Positions 30,071-38,835 of a stretch of DNA of 64,000 nt are shown here, piece after piece. Within the stretch, counting starts at the first letter, position 1; every line of letters begins with the position of its first letter. The DNA lies in contig CAJUHP010000013.1 in assembly GCA_910586125.1 (NCBI GenBank), positions 23,865-87,864 on the forward strand, written 5' to 3'. This stretch comes from an uncultured Lachnospiraceae bacterium (GTDB lineage Bacteria > Bacillota > Clostridia > Lachnospirales > Lachnospiraceae). The translations under genes and the position numbers were made by a program. The notes beneath the pieces are model-generated. The model was not told the origin of the DNA. It worked only from the letters and a program-made list of their open reading frames with translations, and searched no databases.

Positions 30071-31099
30071 ATGGCAAAAGCAAAAAAGCTCCCCTCTGGG
30101 GCCTGGCGCTGCCGAGCCTACGACTACACGGACTCAGACGGGAAAATCCATATGGCATCTTTCACCGCCGCCACCAAAAAGGAGGCCGAATACCTGGCCG
30201 CCGAGTACGCTGTCACAAAGAAACAAAAGAAGCTGTCTGCAAATCTTACGGTCGGTGACGCGATCGACAAGTACATCCTTTCCAAAGAGAATGTGCTCTC
30301 CCCAGGCACCATTCGGGAATACCAGCGAACGCGGCGCGCCTATTTTGAGCTGTTGGAGCATGTCCCTCTAAAAGATATTTCCAATGAACTGCTCCAGACC
30401 TGGGTAAGCCTGTTATCCACTAAAGTCAGTCCAAAGACTGTCCGAAATGCCCATGGCCTGCTTTCCTCCGCTCTGGATATGTTCTTCCCGGATTTCCGGA
30501 TTAAGACTACGCTGCCCCAGAAAGAAAAGCCTGATCTGCACACTCCATCTGACGCAGATGTGCGCAATCTCCTGCGGCATATTGAAGGGAAGGAATTGGA
30601 AATTGCTGTCCTTCTGGCTGCGTTCGGGCCTCTGCGTCGTGGGGAAATCTGCGCTCTGGAATCCAGCGATATCCATGGAAATATCATTACTGTCAACAAA
30701 TCCATGTCAATCAACGTTTCTGGTGAATGGATCATTAAATCACCTAAAACCTATTCCAGCTACCGTGACGTGGAGTTTCCTGATTTCGTGATAGAGAAGC
30801 TGGCAGGGATTGAGGGACGGATTATTAAGGCCACACCGGATCAGATTACCTCTCGTTTCCGCCGGGCAATCCGCTTCTCCGGGGTCCAGCCGTTCCGCTT
30901 CCACGACCTGCGCCACTATTCCTGCAGCATCATGCATGCTCTGGGCGTTCCGGATCAGTATATCATGGCCCGCGGCGGCTGGGCCACTGACGGCGTTATG
31001 AAAAGAGTTTACCGGGACACCATCGACGATCAGACACAGCAGTTTAATGCAAAGATCTTCGCACATTTCAATGATACGGGAAATACCGGTGACACTTGA
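30071..31099 (+). CDS. int: Tyrosine integrase
   Basis: A 342-residue recombinase starting MAKAKKLPSGAWRCRAYDYT after TTGGAGG. An arm-type DNA-binding domain is at the N-terminus, then a SAM-like core-binding domain (TVGDAIDKYILSKENVLSPG). Catalytic residues are visible: R in FGPLRRGEICALE near 190, HDLRH near 278, and the nucleophile Y in KRVYRDT near 313. It would catalyse insertion and excision at the adjacent tRNA/tmRNA 3' end. It ends about 60 bases before the attachment core. Confidence 0.95.
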   Translation: MAKAKKLPSGAWRCRAYDYTDSDGKIHMASFTAATKKEAEYLAAEYAVTKKQKKLSANLTVGDAIDKYILSKENVLSPGTIREYQRTRRAYFELLEHVPLKDISNELLQTWVSLLSTKVSPKTVRNAHGLLSSALDMFFPDFRIKTTLPQKEKPDLHTPSDADVRNLLRHIEGKELEIAVLLAAFGPLRRGEICALESSDIHGNIITVNKSMSINVSGEWIIKSPKTYSSYRDVEFPDFVIEKLAGIEGRIIKATPDQITSRFRRAIRFSGVQPFRFHDLRHYSCSIMHALGVPDQYIMARGGWATDGVMKRVYRDTIDDQTQQFNAKIFAHFNDTGNTGDT

Positions 31100-31161
31100 C
31101 ACGAAACTTGACACGCTTTATATAAAACATAGCAAATACAAGGATTTTAGGCAATAATCGT

Positions 31162-31188
31162 CCGGTTCGAGTCCTGTTGTCTCCACGA
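31162..31188 (+). other. Right attachment site with a tRNA/tmRNA 3' end fragment
   Basis: GGTTCGAGTCC resembles a T-loop and is followed by GTTGTCTCCAC, an acceptor-type 3' end. No 5' part of a tRNA or tmRNA precedes it. This is the duplicated 3' end expected on the integrase side; the intact gene would lie left of the window. Which gene it is cannot be decided here. Confidence 0.6.
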
Positions 31189-31208
31189 CGGCTAACCGCC
31201 AGAAAAAT

Positions 31209-31250
31209 CGGGGAACCTTGAATAAACAAGGGTTCCCGTTTTTTGTATTT
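31209..31250 (+). terminator. Terminator just beyond the attachment site
   Basis: GGGAACCTTG and CAAGGGTTCCC pair with one bulge, followed by TTTTTT. It probably belongs to the RNA gene whose 3' end is the attachment core. Confidence 0.75.
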
Positions 31251-31479
31251 TAGAATTTCTTTTGCATTCCCGGCGTTCTGATCCGGTTTATTTCTTATAA
31301 TGAAAGAAGTCTCTCAAAAATCCTTATTTACAAGTATTTTTTTCTTGCGAATAAAACAAACCGGCGTTTTTCACTTCCTGCATGGGAGAACAGGAACGCC
31401 GTGAGGATTGACAAATGCCGTGCTTTGTTACATAATTGCTGTTATATAACACAAACAATTTAATGAAAGAAAAAAATCA

Positions 31480-32052
31480 ATGCCCCCCAAAGCTAAAATC
31501 ACAAAAGATATGGTCGTTGACACCGCCTTTGAAATCGCCCGTGAAACAGGCGCAGAAAATATCAATGCAAGGACCGTATCAAAAAAACTGAATTGTTCCA
31601 CACAGCCCGTCATGTACCATTTTGCAACGATTGAAGAATTAAAAAGAGCCGCCTATGAAAAAACAGGGGAATATCATACACAATATCTGATGAATATTCC
31701 AGAGACCCAGGAAGCCATTATGCTTGGAATCGGCTTGAACTATATCCGATTTGCCATTAAGGAACCTAATTTGTTTCGCTTTCTGTTTCAATCAGGTTTT
31801 GCTGCTGAAAACAGTCTTCTTGAAATGATAAATTTCGAGGAACTGACACCTGTTATTTTTGCATTGCAGCAAGAAATAAACAGGGATACAGAACAGACAA
31901 AGGAAGCTTTTATCATACTCGCAATGTTTGTTCATGGATATGCCAGCATCATGGCCAACCATTCATTCGAGTATGATGAAAATCTTATAACCGTACATTT
32001 GAAGCGGGTATACACCGGTGCAATGCTAGCCATACAGGAGGAAATGAAATGA
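31480..32052 (+). CDS. TetR-family regulator
   Basis: A 190-residue protein starting MPPKAKITKDMVVDTAFEIA. The helix-turn-helix (INARTVSKKLNCSTQPVMYHFATIEELK) is typical of TetR. The C-terminal ligand domain contains LNYIRFAIKEPNLFRFLFQSGF and a TetR_C-like end. The ribosome site is weak. It is followed at once by a remnant that starts MKKLYEKSE, probably what is left of a membrane gene it controlled. Confidence 0.85.
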   Translation: MPPKAKITKDMVVDTAFEIARETGAENINARTVSKKLNCSTQPVMYHFATIEELKRAAYEKTGEYHTQYLMNIPETQEAIMLGIGLNYIRFAIKEPNLFRFLFQSGFAAENSLLEMINFEELTPVIFALQQEINRDTEQTKEAFIILAMFVHGYASIMANHSFEYDENLITVHLKRVYTGAMLAIQEEMK

Positions 32053-32160
32053 AAAAGTTATATGAGAAAAGCGAGTGATTCATGTTTTCGTTATGATCGT
32101 CATAACGGTTGCCTACACCTTCATCCTTACAAAGACGCTCCCGAAAAACCAAGGAGTAAA
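32049..32160 (+). pseudogene. Remnant of a membrane protein gene
   Basis: An ATG overlapping the TetR stop opens MKKLYEKSE and stops. A second frame just behind reads VIHVFVMIVITVAYTFILTK, then TLPKNQGVNQDGYSG and a stop. The first piece looks like the start and the second like a transmembrane segment of a small membrane protein, joined by an internal deletion. No intact frame remains. Confidence 0.4.
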
Positions 32161-32437
32161 TCAGGATGGATACAGCGGGTAAAGGATCGTGTAAATCGTA
32201 TCGCGTTAAGCGGACTGCCCTAACCCATGCGCAAAACGCCTCTCAAAATATTTAAAAAGTACTTTTCTTTCCATAATATGTATGCTATACTACGCAGGAA
32301 AGTCTCTTGCTCACGGGTTGAATGCAAAACGTTCTGCATTCCGCAGTGCTGTCGGAAGGCTTTTATTCTGTGTCCAAAAACAAAAAAGACCACAAAATGC
32401 CCAGAATGCGGCAAAAAAGGAAAGGAGAGATCCAAAC

Positions 32438-34462
32438 GTGACCGGGAAGGAAGCAAACTCCCACAGCCAGGAAATGAAGCACAGCCTCAGCAAAAAAATA
32501 TTAGGAAATACTGCCCTGAACATCCTGGTTCTAGTTATCGTATGCTGCGTTATTATGGCCTTTTCCATGCAGTCGCTCGCAAACAGCATTCTATTGGACA
32601 GTCTGCAGCCCATGGCCCGCCAGTCGGCCAAGACGGTGGAGGCCAATGTCCACATGCTGGCAGATCGGATGATGATTCTGGCCGCCGATCCCCGTATCTA
32701 TGCCTCCGGCGCAGAAGCCGCACAACCTCAGCCCGATGCCGATACCATCCGCATAAGCCGCGATGATCTTCTCGCAGAGGCTGCCGAAATTTATGAACTG
32801 CACACCATCGCCCTGTACGGTACGGATGGCCAGCTTCTCCAGGGAATCGGCAGCGCGCCCTCCCGCCTGGAGGACTCGTTTTTTTCTCTTTTGAAGGAGA
32901 CGGATAATCTTACAATCGCATCGTCCACTATTTTTCAGAACCAACTGGGAATCACCGTTGGAATGCCGGTAAAGGGAGAGGAAGAAACCGCCCTGTATCT
33001 GGTGGGCGTTTACAAATACGACACGCTGAACGATGTCATCAGCAGCATCAACATGGGCAAAAACGGCATGGCATACATAGTAAACCGGGAGGGAATTATC
33101 ACGGGCCATCCAGACCAGTCCGTCATCCTGGCAGGCAATACGCTTTTGCAGGCCGAGGGCGGAAACAAGGATGCGCTCAGCAGAATCACCACGGGAGAAA
33201 CCGGAGCCACAGAATATTCCGTCGACGGCAAGACCATGTTAGTCGCTTTCTCCCCCGTTCGCGGAACACAGTGGTCTTTAGTGATTCAGGTGCCGAAAGC
33301 AGACTATGCGCCTCTGATCAACACGGCTCTGCTGATCGCAACGCTGGCAACTCAGGCATTTTTATTCCTCTCCCTCTTTCTTGTCCTGCGCCTGGCCCGG
33401 TCCATTTCCAGCCCGGTGCAGAACGTGACCAACCGGATGATAGCGCTCTCCGGCGGCGATCTGCACAGCGAGGTGATCCCGGCCTCCTCGCAGGATGAAC
33501 TGGAAGTTCTGACAAGAACGCTGGATATCACGGTGGAGAATTTGAATCACTATATCTCCGACATCCGACAGGTGCTGACCCAGGTGGCCGAGGGCAACCT
33601 GGGCGTCGAACCTCAGATGGAATACAAAGGCGATTTCTCTCTGATTCAGGCCAGTCTGAATACGATTCTTCAGTCTATGAATCAGACCATCTCCGGTTTT
33701 GGCGATGCCGCCTCCAGGCTTGCGGATATGTCCGAAGAGCTGAACGGACAGTCCATTCAGCTTCACCAGGCTTCCACGGAACAAAATCAGTCCACGGAGG
33801 CACTGGTCTGCGAAGTATCCCACGTAAAAGAAAGACTCGCCAACGTCACCGAAAGCAGCCGCCAGACACGAGGCAAAACCGAAGAGATTGCCCATTGCGT
33901 CCAGGAAGCCAACACACGCATGGCCTCCCTTTCTCTCGCCATGGATAATATCAGCGCCAATGCTCAGGAGATCACCCAGATTGCCAAGGCCATCGAAGAC
34001 ATCGCTTTTCAGACCAACATTCTGGCGATCAACGCTTCTGTGGAAGCGGCCCGCTCCGGCAGCGCCGGCAAGGGCTTTACCGTCGTGGCCGGCGAGGTAA
34101 AACGGCTCGCGGCGCGAAGCGCCGAGGCTGCCAAGAGCGCCACGGAGATGGTCGGCAGCACCAGGGCTATCATTCAGACCGGCGTGGCGCTGACCGCCGA
34201 TACGGCCGGTTCTCTTCAGGCCATCTCCTCCGTCACGGACCAGATCCGCACGATCTCGGACCATCTGGTGGATGCGGTACAGGATCAGGAGAGCGCGCTT
34301 GTCATCATGGATGAACGGATTGAAGCCATCTCTGCCATCGCAGACCGGAACCTGCAGAATGCAGTGGGAACCGAGCAGTCCAGCGGTCTGCTGGCCAAAG
34401 AAGCGGAAGCGCTTCGCTTCCAAGTGAAAAAATTTGCACTGAAGGAGGAACCTCGGCAATGA
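32438..34462 (+). CDS. Methyl-accepting chemotaxis protein
   Basis: A 674-residue receptor from GTG 32438, after AAAGGAGAG; the frame open to 32282 has no ribosome site at its ATG. TM1 is near residues 20-45, a dCache-type periplasmic sensor follows, then TM2 near 300-325 and a HAMP domain (RSISSPVQNVTNRMIALSGG). The signalling tip contains IEDIAFQTNILAINASVEAA. It would sense an extracellular ligand and control CheA. The gene next to it encodes a lipoprotein and overlaps it by four bases. Confidence 0.95.
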   Translation: MTGKEANSHSQEMKHSLSKKILGNTALNILVLVIVCCVIMAFSMQSLANSILLDSLQPMARQSAKTVEANVHMLADRMMILAADPRIYASGAEAAQPQPDADTIRISRDDLLAEAAEIYELHTIALYGTDGQLLQGIGSAPSRLEDSFFSLLKETDNLTIASSTIFQNQLGITVGMPVKGEEETALYLVGVYKYDTLNDVISSINMGKNGMAYIVNREGIITGHPDQSVILAGNTLLQAEGGNKDALSRITTGETGATEYSVDGKTMLVAFSPVRGTQWSLVIQVPKADYAPLINTALLIATLATQAFLFLSLFLVLRLARSISSPVQNVTNRMIALSGGDLHSEVIPASSQDELEVLTRTLDITVENLNHYISDIRQVLTQVAEGNLGVEPQMEYKGDFSLIQASLNTILQSMNQTISGFGDAASRLADMSEELNGQSIQLHQASTEQNQSTEALVCEVSHVKERLANVTESSRQTRGKTEEIAHCVQEANTRMASLSLAMDNISANAQEITQIAKAIEDIAFQTNILAINASVEAARSGSAGKGFTVVAGEVKRLAARSAEAAKSATEMVGSTRAIIQTGVALTADTAGSLQAISSVTDQIRTISDHLVDAVQDQESALVIMDERIEAISAIADRNLQNAVGTEQSSGLLAKEAEALRFQVKKFALKEEPRQ

Positions 34463-34899
34463 AACGCATCGGCAGCCTTATCCTGCTCGTTTTCCTGACC
34501 CTGGCATTGACCGCCTGTCAGGAATCTACAAATCTAAAGGACGGCTACTATACCGCCCAGGCCAACCAGTTTAGTCACGGCTGGAAGGAGTATGTCACCA
34601 TCATGGTAAAGGGCGGGGTCATCGTCTCCGTGGAATACAACGCCGAAAACCCCAGCGGCTTTATCAAGAGCTGGGATAACAGTTATATGCAGGCAATGCT
34701 TCACAAGAACGGCACCTACCCCAATGAATACACGCGCTACTATGCCGCACAGCTTCTGGAGGACCAGAGCGAAACCAGCATCGACGCCTTAAGCGGCGCC
34801 TCCTCCTCCTCCCGCTCTTTCCAGAAATTGGCCGCCGCAGTGCTGGAGCAGGCCAAACGAGGGGATTCCAGCATTGTATATGTGGACACTTCGGAATAA
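34459..34899 (+). CDS. Lipoprotein with FMN-binding-like domain
   Basis: A 146-residue lipoprotein. The signal peptide ends in LALTAC (lipobox, Cys 20). The mature part has YYTAQANQFSHGWKEYVTIMVKGGVIVSVEYNAENPSGF and ends with DALSGASSSSRSFQKLAAAV, which resembles the FMN-binding domain where a D-x-(S/T)GAT/S segment carries covalent FMN. It is coupled to the chemotaxis receptor gene by an ATGA overlap, so it may bind the ligand or act in extracellular electron transfer near the receptor. Confidence 0.75.
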   Translation: MKRIGSLILLVFLTLALTACQESTNLKDGYYTAQANQFSHGWKEYVTIMVKGGVIVSVEYNAENPSGFIKSWDNSYMQAMLHKNGTYPNEYTRYYAAQLLEDQSETSIDALSGASSSSRSFQKLAAAVLEQAKRGDSSIVYVDTSE

Positions 34900-34939
34900 T
34901 TTTGCTCATACCGAGAGCTGCGCGGCCATGATTTTTTCG

Positions 34940-34968
34940 TTGACTCCCGGCGCATCCTGTGTTATAGT
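34940..34968 (+). promoter_or_regulatory. Promoter of the glycerol operon
   Basis: TTGACT (34940-34945), 17 bases, TATAGT (34963-34968). Confidence 0.7.
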
Positions 34969-34997
34969 ATAGACAAGTTAATAGACTGCGAGAGAAC

Positions 34998-35046
34998 AAG
35001 AGTAACGGTTTATGGTTTCCTTCCTTTCCGTTGCTCTTTTTTTCTT
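34998..35046 (+). terminator. Leader terminator of the glycerol operon, probable GlpP target
   Basis: AAGAGTAACGG (34998-35008) pairs with CCGTTGCTCTT (35028-35038) with one wobble, followed by an eight-base T run. It lies between the promoter and the first gene, and the purine-rich GCGAGAGAACAAG just before it is the kind of sequence bound by GlpP in glp leaders. GlpP is encoded in this operon. Confidence 0.7.
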
Positions 35047-35113
35047 TCCGGGAATCAGAAAAGACGCACCGCTTCCTTTTTCTGGTTTCCCGCAGACAGA
35101 AAGGGGACAGGAT

Positions 35114-36577
35114 ATGTACGATATTCTGATAATCGGCGCCGGCATCACCGGAACGTTTCTCGCCAGAGAGCTGGCGCGCTATGAACTGAACATCGCGCTT
35201 CTCGACAAGGAGGACGATATCGCCTGCGGCGCCACCATGGCCAACAGCGCCATTATCCATTCCGGCCATGACCCGAAGCCGGGAACGCTGAAAGCCCGGC
35301 TCAACGTAAGAGGGAACGGCATGTATGAGGAAATCTGCCGCGAACTGGGCTGCGCCTTTTCGCGCTGTTCGGCGTTTGTGGCCGCCGCTTCCCCACAGGA
35401 AGAACAGATTCTCGACACGCTCATGCGGCAGGCCCAGGAGCGCGGTGTTCCCGTAAACCGCCTGGATCCGGCCGCTGCGCGCCGGGCGGAGCCGCATCTG
35501 AGCGACTTTGTCACAGCCGTTCTGGAACTTCCCAGCACCGGCATTATCACGCCTTGGGAGGTTGCGATTGCCCTGGCCGAAGAAGCCGTTTTAAACGGAA
35601 CGGATCTGTTTCTCTGCCACCAGGTCGAATCGATCCACGCCGCGGACAATCCGTCCGGCGGGCGCTGTTTTCAGATCACAGCCCGCACGCCGGACCAAGC
35701 GGCGCACCATTTCCAAAGCCGTTATGTGATCGACGCCGCCGGCGTATACGCGGATGCCATCTTTGCCATGGCCGCCGGGCAGAGCGATTCCGCAAAATTA
35801 CCTTTTTCCATCACGCCGCGCAAGGGCGAGTACTTTGTCTTGGATCACGAGATGACGCCGCTTGTCAGCCGCGTCATCTATCCGGTTCCCTCCGAAAAGG
35901 GAAAGGGCGTGCTGGCCGTCCCCACGATCCACGGCAATCTTCTGATCGGCCCCAACTCCGATTTTACAGATGACCGGGACGATGCGGGCAATACGGCGGC
36001 GGCGCTGGCTTACGTGCGCCAGGAGATCGGGAAAACGGTAAAGGATATCCCGTTCTCCAAAGTCATCCGCAACTTTGCCGGGCTGCGCCCCACCGGCACC
36101 ACCCACGACTTTGTCATCGAGGAGGCGGACGGCGTTCCCGGCTTTATTCTGGCCGCCGCCATCGAATCGCCCGGCCTGACCGCGGCTCCGGCCATCGCGG
36201 AATATATCATCGACACCATCCTGGCTCCAAAGCTTATCCTGCGGCAAAAAAACAGCTGGAAGCGCCGCCGGCCTTTCCTGAGCCTGCAAGGGCTGACGGC
36301 CGGACAGTACAATGAAAAGATCCGGGAGAATCCAGCCTTCGGCCGCATCGTGTGCCGCTGCGAACAGATCACGGAGGGCGAGGTGCTGGATGCGGTTCAC
36401 CGGCCAGCGGGCGCCCGGACGATCAAGGGAGTAAAAAAGCGCTGCCGCCCCGGCATGGGGCGCTGCCAGGGCGGTTTCTGCGAGCCGCTGATCACGGAAA
36501 TTCTGTGCCGGGAACTGGGGCTTTTGCCGGAAGAACTTTTGCATATGGAAGGAGGCGTTTCGGATGAAAACCTGTGA
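35114..36577 (+). CDS. glpA: Glycerol-3-phosphate dehydrogenase-like FAD enzyme
   Basis: A 487-residue flavoprotein starting MYDILIIGAGITGTFLAREL after AAGGGGACAGG. The N-terminal GxGxxG binds FAD. The C-terminus (GRIVCRCEQITEGEVLDAV... RCRPGMGRCQGGFC) is a BFD-like [2Fe-2S] domain with four cysteines. This matches the short GlpA-type protein of Firmicutes, which acts with the next FAD/NAD oxidoreductase and the DUF1667 protein. It oxidises glycerol 3-phosphate to dihydroxyacetone phosphate. First gene of the five-gene operon. Confidence 0.85.
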   Translation: MYDILIIGAGITGTFLARELARYELNIALLDKEDDIACGATMANSAIIHSGHDPKPGTLKARLNVRGNGMYEEICRELGCAFSRCSAFVAAASPQEEQILDTLMRQAQERGVPVNRLDPAAARRAEPHLSDFVTAVLELPSTGIITPWEVAIALAEEAVLNGTDLFLCHQVESIHAADNPSGGRCFQITARTPDQAAHHFQSRYVIDAAGVYADAIFAMAAGQSDSAKLPFSITPRKGEYFVLDHEMTPLVSRVIYPVPSEKGKGVLAVPTIHGNLLIGPNSDFTDDRDDAGNTAAALAYVRQEIGKTVKDIPFSKVIRNFAGLRPTGTTHDFVIEEADGVPGFILAAAIESPGLTAAPAIAEYIIDTILAPKLILRQKNSWKRRRPFLSLQGLTAGQYNEKIRENPAFGRIVCRCEQITEGEVLDAVHRPAGARTIKGVKKRCRPGMGRCQGGFCEPLITEILCRELGLLPEELLHMEGGVSDENL

Positions 36578-37838
36578 TCTAGTCATCATCGGAGGCGGCA
36601 GCGCCGGTATGGCCGCCGCGATCGGCGCATATGACCGGGGAATCCGCGATATTCTGATTCTGGAGCGGGACAGCGAACCCGGCGGCATTCTGCTGCAGTG
36701 CATCCACAACGGCTTCGGCCTGCACACGTTCGGGGAGGAGCTGACCGGCCCCTCCTATGCCGAGCGCTATGTCCGGGAGATCGAGGCGCGAAGTATCCCC
36801 GTGGAATGCGGCGCTCTGGTCCTTCATCTGCATCCGGATAAGACGCTGGAGTATATCAGCCCCCGCGCGGGCTATGTGACGCTCCGGGCCAAAGCCGTTA
36901 TCCTGGCTATGGGCTGCCGGGAACGACCCCGCGGCGCCATCGGGATTCCCGGCACACGCCCCAGCGGTATATGGACGGCCGGAACCGCCCAGCGGTATCT
37001 GAACCTCTCCGGCATTCTTCCGGGAAAACGAGTGTTTATCCTGGGCAGCGGCGATATCGGCCTGATTATGGCGCGCCGCATGACGTTAGAGGGCGCCAAA
37101 GTTCTCGGTGTGGCCGAACTCATGCCCTATTCCAACGGTCTGCCCCGCAATCTCAAGCAGTGCCTGGAGGATTTTGACATTCCGCTGTTTTTATCCCATA
37201 CGGTCACGGATATCCGGGGAGAAAAACGCCTGCGCGAGGTCGTGATCTCGCAGGTCAACGAGAAACTCAGCCCGATTCCCGGCACCGAAAAAATGTTTGC
37301 GGCGGACACGCTGCTTTTGTCGGTGGGGCTGATCCCCGAAAATTCTCTCAGCGAAGAGGCCGGCATTCCTCTGCATCCCCGCACCAAAGGTCCCTTTGTA
37401 GACGAGTCTTTCCAGACAGCCGTTCCCGGCGTCTTCGCCTGCGGCAATCTTCTTCATGTCCATGATCTGGTGGACTTTGTCAGCGCGGAAAGCCGGGCCG
37501 CAGGAGAAGCCGCCGCCCGCTATCTGCGCGAGGATCTGCCGAAAGGCCAGACGATAACGACCGGGGCAGGCGATGCCAGCGTCGGGTACGTTCTGCCGCA
37601 GACAATCGATCCGGAGCGCTTAAACGGCAGCACGGAACTGAAATTCCGCGTCACAGGCGTCTATCGAAACGCAGTGATACAGATTTATAAGGATGGACAG
37701 CTCAGTCGGGAGATTCCAAAAAGGGTTCTGATTCCAGCCGAGATGGAGAAAATAACGCTGAAAAAAGAAGATCTGGCCGGCGTGCGCGAACGCATAACCA
37801 TTCAGATTGCATCTAGGAAAGGAGGAACGGCCGGATGA
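36564..37838 (+). CDS. FAD/NAD(P)-dependent oxidoreductase of the glycerol operon
   Basis: A 424-residue pyridine-nucleotide-disulfide-type flavoprotein starting MKTCDLVIIGGGSAGMAAAI after GAAGGAGG. Two nucleotide sites are visible: GGGSAG at the N-terminus for FAD and VFILGSGDIGLIMARR near 155 for NAD(P). VPGVFACGNLLHVHDLVDFV is the usual FAD-binding end. It overlaps glpA by 14 bases. It probably moves electrons from the GlpA flavin to NAD or a quinone in place of GlpB. Confidence 0.85.
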   Translation: MKTCDLVIIGGGSAGMAAAIGAYDRGIRDILILERDSEPGGILLQCIHNGFGLHTFGEELTGPSYAERYVREIEARSIPVECGALVLHLHPDKTLEYISPRAGYVTLRAKAVILAMGCRERPRGAIGIPGTRPSGIWTAGTAQRYLNLSGILPGKRVFILGSGDIGLIMARRMTLEGAKVLGVAELMPYSNGLPRNLKQCLEDFDIPLFLSHTVTDIRGEKRLREVVISQVNEKLSPIPGTEKMFAADTLLLSVGLIPENSLSEEAGIPLHPRTKGPFVDESFQTAVPGVFACGNLLHVHDLVDFVSAESRAAGEAAARYLREDLPKGQTITTGAGDASVGYVLPQTIDPERLNGSTELKFRVTGVYRNAVIQIYKDGQLSREIPKRVLIPAEMEKITLKKEDLAGVRERITIQIASRKGGTAG

Positions 37839-38218
37839 AGAAAGAACTGACCTGTATCATCTGCCCGATGGGCTGTCTGCTGGAGGCCGACTGCGAACAG
37901 ACAGCACACGGCGCCCTGCATGTAACCGCCGTCACCGGCAACACCTGCCCCCGCGGCGAACAGTACGCCCGTAGCGAACTGAGCCATCCGGTGCGCACCG
38001 TCACCAGTACCGTAGCGATCCGGGACGCCCGTTACAGCCGCCTGCCCGTCATCACCTCCGGACCGGTCCCCAAAGAACGGATTTTTGACGTTATGAGAGA
38101 AATTCGGACCGTTTGTGTCTGTGCGCCGGTGCAGATTCATGATATAATCATAGAAAATATCTGCGGACTCGGCGTCCATCTGATCGCCTCCCGCAGTATG
38201 GAAAGGAATCTGCCATGA
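37835..38218 (+). CDS. DUF1667 protein
   Basis: A 127-residue protein starting MKKELTCIICPMGCLLEADC with cysteines (CIICPMGC, CPRGEQYA) that may bind an iron-sulfur cluster or zinc. The HPVRTVTSTVAI segment is the family signature. It is always found with the two flavoproteins in clostridial glycerol operons and is thought to be the third subunit of the oxidase. It is coupled on both sides by ATGA overlaps. Confidence 0.88.
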   Translation: MKKELTCIICPMGCLLEADCEQTAHGALHVTAVTGNTCPRGEQYARSELSHPVRTVTSTVAIRDARYSRLPVITSGPVPKERIFDVMREIRTVCVCAPVQIHDIIIENICGLGVHLIASRSMERNLP

Positions 38219-38811
38219 CCGCTTTTTCCCAGCCGGTTCTGCTGGCTGTCTCTCAGGTAAAGGATTTTGAAAAATTTCTGAAGAGTTCTCTGAGCACCTG
38301 CATTCTGATGGATCTGCACATCAATCTGCTGCCCGGCATGATCCGCTCGGCGCACAGCGCCGGAAAGAAGGTATTTCTCCACGCCGATCTGCTGCGGGGC
38401 GTCTCCGCCGATGAGTTCGGCTGCGAGTATATCTGCCAGCAGCTCAAAGCCGACGGCGTGATCTCCACTAAAACCCGCATTCTGGAGACCGCCCGCCGCA
38501 ACGGGGCCGCCATCATCCTGCGCCTTTTCCTGATTGACACCAAATCGCTGGAAAAGGGGCTGCATTTGATAGAAGGACTGCGCCCCGACTGTGTGGAGCT
38601 TCTGCCGGGCCTGGCCTGCGAAGTTATTCCCCGCCTGAAAAAGCGCATGGCATCCATGGATATGAGGGAGGTTTCTTTTCTGTGCGGCGGCCTCATCCGC
38701 ACGCCGGAACAGATCCGGCGCTGTCTGGACGCCGGCGCCTGCGCCGTCACCCTGTCCGACGCAAAGCTGGCCGGCGAATATCTGGCTTTGCAGGGGCATG
38801 TAAAAATATAA
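38215..38811 (+). CDS. glpP: GlpP, glycerol-3-phosphate-responsive antiterminator
   Basis: A 198-residue TIM-barrel-like protein starting MTAFSQPVLLAVSQVKDFEK. The ILMDLHINLLPGMIRSAHSAGKKVFLHADLLRGV and GLRPDCVELLPGLACEVIPR stretches are GlpP signatures. With glycerol 3-phosphate bound it blocks the leader terminator. The gene is inside the operon that it controls, so expression is self-reinforcing once substrate is present. Confidence 0.93.
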   Translation: MTAFSQPVLLAVSQVKDFEKFLKSSLSTCILMDLHINLLPGMIRSAHSAGKKVFLHADLLRGVSADEFGCEYICQQLKADGVISTKTRILETARRNGAAIILRLFLIDTKSLEKGLHLIEGLRPDCVELLPGLACEVIPRLKKRMASMDMREVSFLCGGLIRTPEQIRRCLDAGACAVTLSDAKLAGEYLALQGHVKI

Positions 38812-38835
38812 GGGAATCAGGAGAAGGGAGAAACT

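Larger units (their letters stand above)
1..31188. mobile_element. Integrated prophage (right part; left end outside window)
   Basis: Terminase, portal, MuF, scaffold and capsid genes, a phage replication module, several XRE repressors and a tyrosine integrase lie in one continuous block. The integrase is the last gene, and just beyond it sits a tRNA/tmRNA-like 3' end, as expected for a right attachment site. Late and replication genes are on the minus strand; lysogeny genes are on the plus strand. Tail, lysis and the left att site are not in the window. The head order (SPP1-type portal, MuF, GP20 scaffold) fits a tailed siphovirus-like temperate phage of Firmicutes. Two gene breaks suggest some decay, but the head and replication cores seen here are open. 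Confidence 0.95.

Noticed and set aside
33362..34459. 365-codon minus-strand frame
   Set aside because: Antisense to the signalling half of the chemotaxis receptor; no ribosome site and no recognisable domain.
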